In this document: positions 21,735 to 23,500 of the stretch, in pieces
Numbering within the stretch: position 1 is the stretch's first letter
Layout of the letters: every line of letters starts with the position of its first letter
Source of the DNA: Acidimicrobiales bacterium
GTDB lineage: Bacteria > Actinomycetota > Acidimicrobiia > Acidimicrobiales > Poriferisodalaceae
Reading direction: 5' to 3'
Assembly: GCA_020439485.1 (NCBI GenBank)
Contig: JAGQSP010000060.1
Location: 6,217 to 29,716 of the forward strand
DNA: 23,500 nt
Notes under the pieces: generated by a model
Seen by the model: the letters and a program-made list of their open reading frames with translations, nothing else
The model's database searches: none
Told to the model about the DNA's origin: nothing
Translations under genes and position numbers: made by a program

Positions 21735-21736
21735 GG

Positions 21737-21767
21737 GCCGCTCCACGCCAGCCAGCGGCGCTTCTTT
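21737..21767 (+). terminator. Probable intrinsic terminator after nusA
   Basis: GCCGCT (21737-21742) pairs with AGCGGC (21754-21759) around an 11-base loop and is followed by GCTTCTTT, the most T-rich tail after any stem in the window. It starts two bases after the nusA stop. It would reduce read-through into infB, which then has its own promoter-like sequence. Confidence 0.45.
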
Positions 21768-21774
21768 GCCGAGG

Positions 21775-21795
21775 TTTTCCCCGCTGTGGGGAAGG
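21775..21795 (+). other. Second hairpin in the nusA-infB gap
   Basis: TTCCCC (21777-21782) pairs with GGGGAA (21788-21793), loop GCTGT, extendable by two U-G pairs (21775-21776 with 21794-21795). There is no T-run downstream. With the preceding stem it forms a double hairpin between nusA and the infB promoter. Confidence 0.35.
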
Positions 21796-21810
21796 CGTCT
21801 CAACGAATCC

Positions 21811-21840
21811 GTGACGGCGCCACCGTTCACCCGTTAGGGT
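21811..21840 (+). promoter_or_regulatory. Possible promoter of infB
   Basis: GTGACG (21811-21816, matching TGAC of the -35 consensus) and TAGGGT (21835-21840, with conserved T, A and T) are separated by 18 bases. Predicted transcription start is near 21847, leaving a leader of about 55 bases that contains the palindrome CAACGCGTTG (21862-21871) and AAGGA (21892-21896) before the GTG of infB. Confidence 0.4.
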
Positions 21841-21901
21841 GTACGGCGGGCGTGACGTGCCCAACGCGTTGCGCGCCCCACGATCGAGCACAAGGAACTG
21901 C

Positions 21902-23500
21902 GTGGCTAAGAACATTCGCGTTTTCGCACTGGCCAAAGAGCTTGGGTTGACCAACAAGGAGACCCTCGATCTGTGCGACGCGCTTGGAATCGGAGCAAAG
22001 AGCCACTCATCGAGCATCGTCGAAGCCCAAGCCGACCGAGTACGGCGCAAAGCCGAGCGTGAGGGCCTGATCCGCGACGAACAGCCCGAAGAGCCGGCCA
22101 AGAAGAAGGCGCCTGCCAAGAAGAAGGCGGCTGCCAAGAAGTCGACGGCCAAGAAGGTCGCCGCCAGCACGCCAGCCGACGAAGCGCCCGTCGCAGAGGC
22201 GCCGGCTGAGGCGACCCAAGAACAATCGCAACCGCCCGAGAGCGTCGACACGGCTCCGGCCGAAGCCGTCGAGGCACCTCCGGCGCCAGCGGTTGCCGAC
22301 ACCCCACCCGCGGCCGACACCGATGCCGGTGACGTTCCGCCCGTTTCCGAGGAGACTTCGGCGACTAGTTCCACCACCGATGCCCCGTCGCAGCCCGACA
22401 ACTCACAAAGTGCTGCACCCCGACCGGGCAACATCCCCATGCCGCCTCCGCGCCCCCTGGTGACCTCCAGTGGTCACGAGGGCGCCAAGACGGCACCCGC
22501 CCCGGCACCCGCAGAGTCCAAGCCGGCTCCGGTTCCGAGGCCTCCGGCCGGTCCTCCACAGGCCAAGCCCGCTCCAGACAAGGCCGAGCGTCCGGCAGCA
22601 AAGGCCGACGCCCCCGCACCGCCCCCACCTCCACCTGCCGCATTGCGTCCCAGGTCGTCGGGCGGCAAACCGATCCCACCGCCTCCCGCTCCGCCGCGTT
22701 CGGCCAGCGGCAAGCCCATCCCGCCTCCGCCCGGTGCCGGTGGTCGTGGCCCCGCGCCGACGCGCGGAGCCGGTCGCCCCGGTGGCGGAGCCGGCGGCTT
22801 CGGTGGCCCACGCCGCGGCCCAGCCCCAAGCCCTTCGGGTCCGCCGCCTTCCACCGGTCGTCCCGGTGGTGGTGGCCGTCCCGGTGGTGGCGGTCGTCCC
22901 GGCGGCCCACCCCGGCGTCCGCGCCGCACCAAGCGTCGTCGTCGCAACATGGAAGACCTGCAGCCGCAGGAGCTTGCGTCCTACACGCCGGCCGACGCGC
23001 CGGTGCCGACCGAAGAGGTCATCGTCGAGCGCGGTTCGACCGCCCAGGAGATGGCACCCAAGCTCAACCGGTCGGCGGCCGACGTCGTGCGCTTCTTGTT
23101 GCAGCAAGGCGAGATGGTCACCGCTACTCAGTCGCTCACCGATGAGATGATCGAGCTGTTCGCCGAAGAGGTTGGCGCCGACATCCGCATCGTCGACCCT
23201 GGCACCGAGCAGGAAGAAGAGCTTCAGCAGATCTTGGGTCTCGACGAAGAGATCAATCCCGAAGATCTGGCGCCGCGCCCGCCGGTGATCACCGTCATGG
23301 GCCACGTCGATCACGGCAAGACCAAGCTCCTCGACCGCATCCGCTCGGCCAACGTGGTCGAAGGTGAGGCCGGCGGCATCACCCAGCACATCTCGGCGTT
23401 CGACGTGATGGCGGGCAAGAACCGCATCTGCTTCGTCGACACCCCGGGCCACGCGGCGTTCACCGCCATGCGCGCCCGCGGCGCGCAGATCACCGACATC
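21902..23500 (+). CDS. infB: Translation initiation factor IF-2 (3' truncated by the window)
   Basis: The first 533 codons of the GTPase that places initiator tRNA on the 30S subunit. Residues 1-55 are an IF2_N domain ([20 protein letters not shown]). A Lys/Ala repeat region follows ([20 protein letters not shown]), then roughly 270 residues of Pro/Ala/Gly-rich linker including two GKPIPPPP units and RPGGGG repeats. A second IF2_N domain is near 380-440 ([19 protein letters not shown]). The G domain starts at about 460, with G1 GHVDHGKT (467-474), switch [11 protein letters not shown] and G3 DTPGH (513-517). The start is GTG at 21902, five bases after AAGGA. The region before the G domain is long, as in other actinobacteria. 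The frame is open to the last base; the rest of G, domain II and the C-terminal domains lie outside. Confidence 0.96.
   Translation, partial: MAKNIRVFALAKELGLTNKETLDLCDALGIGAKSHSSSIVEAQADRVRRKAEREGLIRDEQPEEPAKKKAPAKKKAAAKKSTAKKVAASTPADEAPVAEAPAEATQEQSQPPESVDTAPAEAVEAPPAPAVADTPPAADTDAGDVPPVSEETSATSSTTDAPSQPDNSQSAAPRPGNIPMPPPRPLVTSSGHEGAKTAPAPAPAESKPAPVPRPPAGPPQAKPAPDKAERPAAKADAPAPPPPPPAALRPRSSGGKPIPPPPAPPRSASGKPIPPPPGAGGRGPAPTRGAGRPGGGAGGFGGPRRGPAPSPSGPPPSTGRPGGGGRPGGGGRPGGPPRRPRRTKRRRRNMEDLQPQELASYTPADAPVPTEEVIVERGSTAQEMAPKLNRSAADVVRFLLQQGEMVTATQSLTDEMIELFAEEVGADIRIVDPGTEQEEELQQILGLDEEINPEDLAPRPPVITVMGHVDHGKTKLLDRIRSANVVEGEAGGITQHISAFDVMAGKNRICFVDTPGHAAFTAMRARGAQITDI

Noticed and set aside
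22850..22915. Short GGTGGTGG / CGTCCCGG direct repeats, considered as a CRISPR or tandem-repeat element
   Set aside because: They encode in-frame RPGGG units of the IF-2 linker; there are no spacers and no cas genes.
22403..23452. Gly/Arg-rich antisense frame of 349 codons opposite infB
   Set aside because: It mirrors the Pro-rich linker of IF-2 and has no independent support.
1..23500. tRNA, rRNA, 4.5S RNA or known riboswitch
   Set aside because: I looked in all intergenic gaps for tRNA-like T-arm/CCA patterns and known riboswitch cores and found none.

Overview
The window is a GC-rich bacterial chromosome segment that holds almost only core housekeeping genes. Several things point to Actinomycetota: the gene order (ffh, rpsP, KH protein, rimM, trmD, rplS, DUF2469, yraN, comM, dprA, xerC, whiG-type sigma, M23 protein, rpsB, tsf, pyrH, frr, cdsA, dxr, rseP, ispG, rimP, nusA, infB), the DUF2469 gene, which is an actinobacterial family, the WhiG-type sigma factor, and frequent GTG/TTG starts. 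Missing usual neighbours (no lepB/rnhB after rplS, no proS before rimP, no ylxR between nusA and infB) and several apparently leaderless genes suggest a deep-branching lineage such as Acidimicrobiia. That placement is inference.

Layout. Positions 1-2674 hold the end of ffh and the ribosomal/tRNA-modification cluster rpsP-khpA-rimM-trmD-rplS. rplS has its own likely promoter and a structured leader. Positions 2740-3390 hold DUF2469 and yraN. Positions 3410-4238 are a minus-strand island: a HAD hydrolase followed by an unreported-looking 36-residue membrane peptide. Positions 4367-7017 hold comM and dprA (DNA uptake and processing). A minus-strand CoA-disulfide-reductase-like flavoprotein lies at 7029-8372. 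xerC, a WhiG/FliA sigma factor and a degenerate M23 (LytM) exported protein follow to 11010. Positions 11089-14213 hold rpsB-tsf-pyrH-frr. Positions 14289-19873 hold envelope and isoprenoid genes: cdsA with a very long acidic N-terminus, dxr, the site-2 protease rseP, and ispG. Positions 20011-23500 hold rimP-nusA-infB, and infB runs off the right edge.

Functionally the segment covers ribosome assembly and translation (S16, L19, S2, EF-Ts, RRF, IF-2, RimM, RimP, TrmD), transcription (NusA, sigma factor), UMP kinase, the first committed step and a late step of the MEP pathway, CDP-diacylglycerol synthesis, protein targeting (Ffh), and DNA uptake/recombination (ComM, DprA, XerC).

I see no mobile element, CRISPR array, phage gene, tRNA or rRNA. 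I also see no gene cluster that looks like a new multi-gene system. No gene-free stretch exceeds 300 bases; the longest are about 130-170 bases. The most interesting signals are in those gaps and in two odd proteins. They are a 13-bp stem that covers part of the rpsB ribosome-binding site, the tiny membrane-peptide gene with a palindrome at its start, an M23 protein that has lost most catalytic residues, CdsA with a 340-residue disordered extension, and a recurrent TAnnnT/ATG spacing that suggests leaderless transcription.
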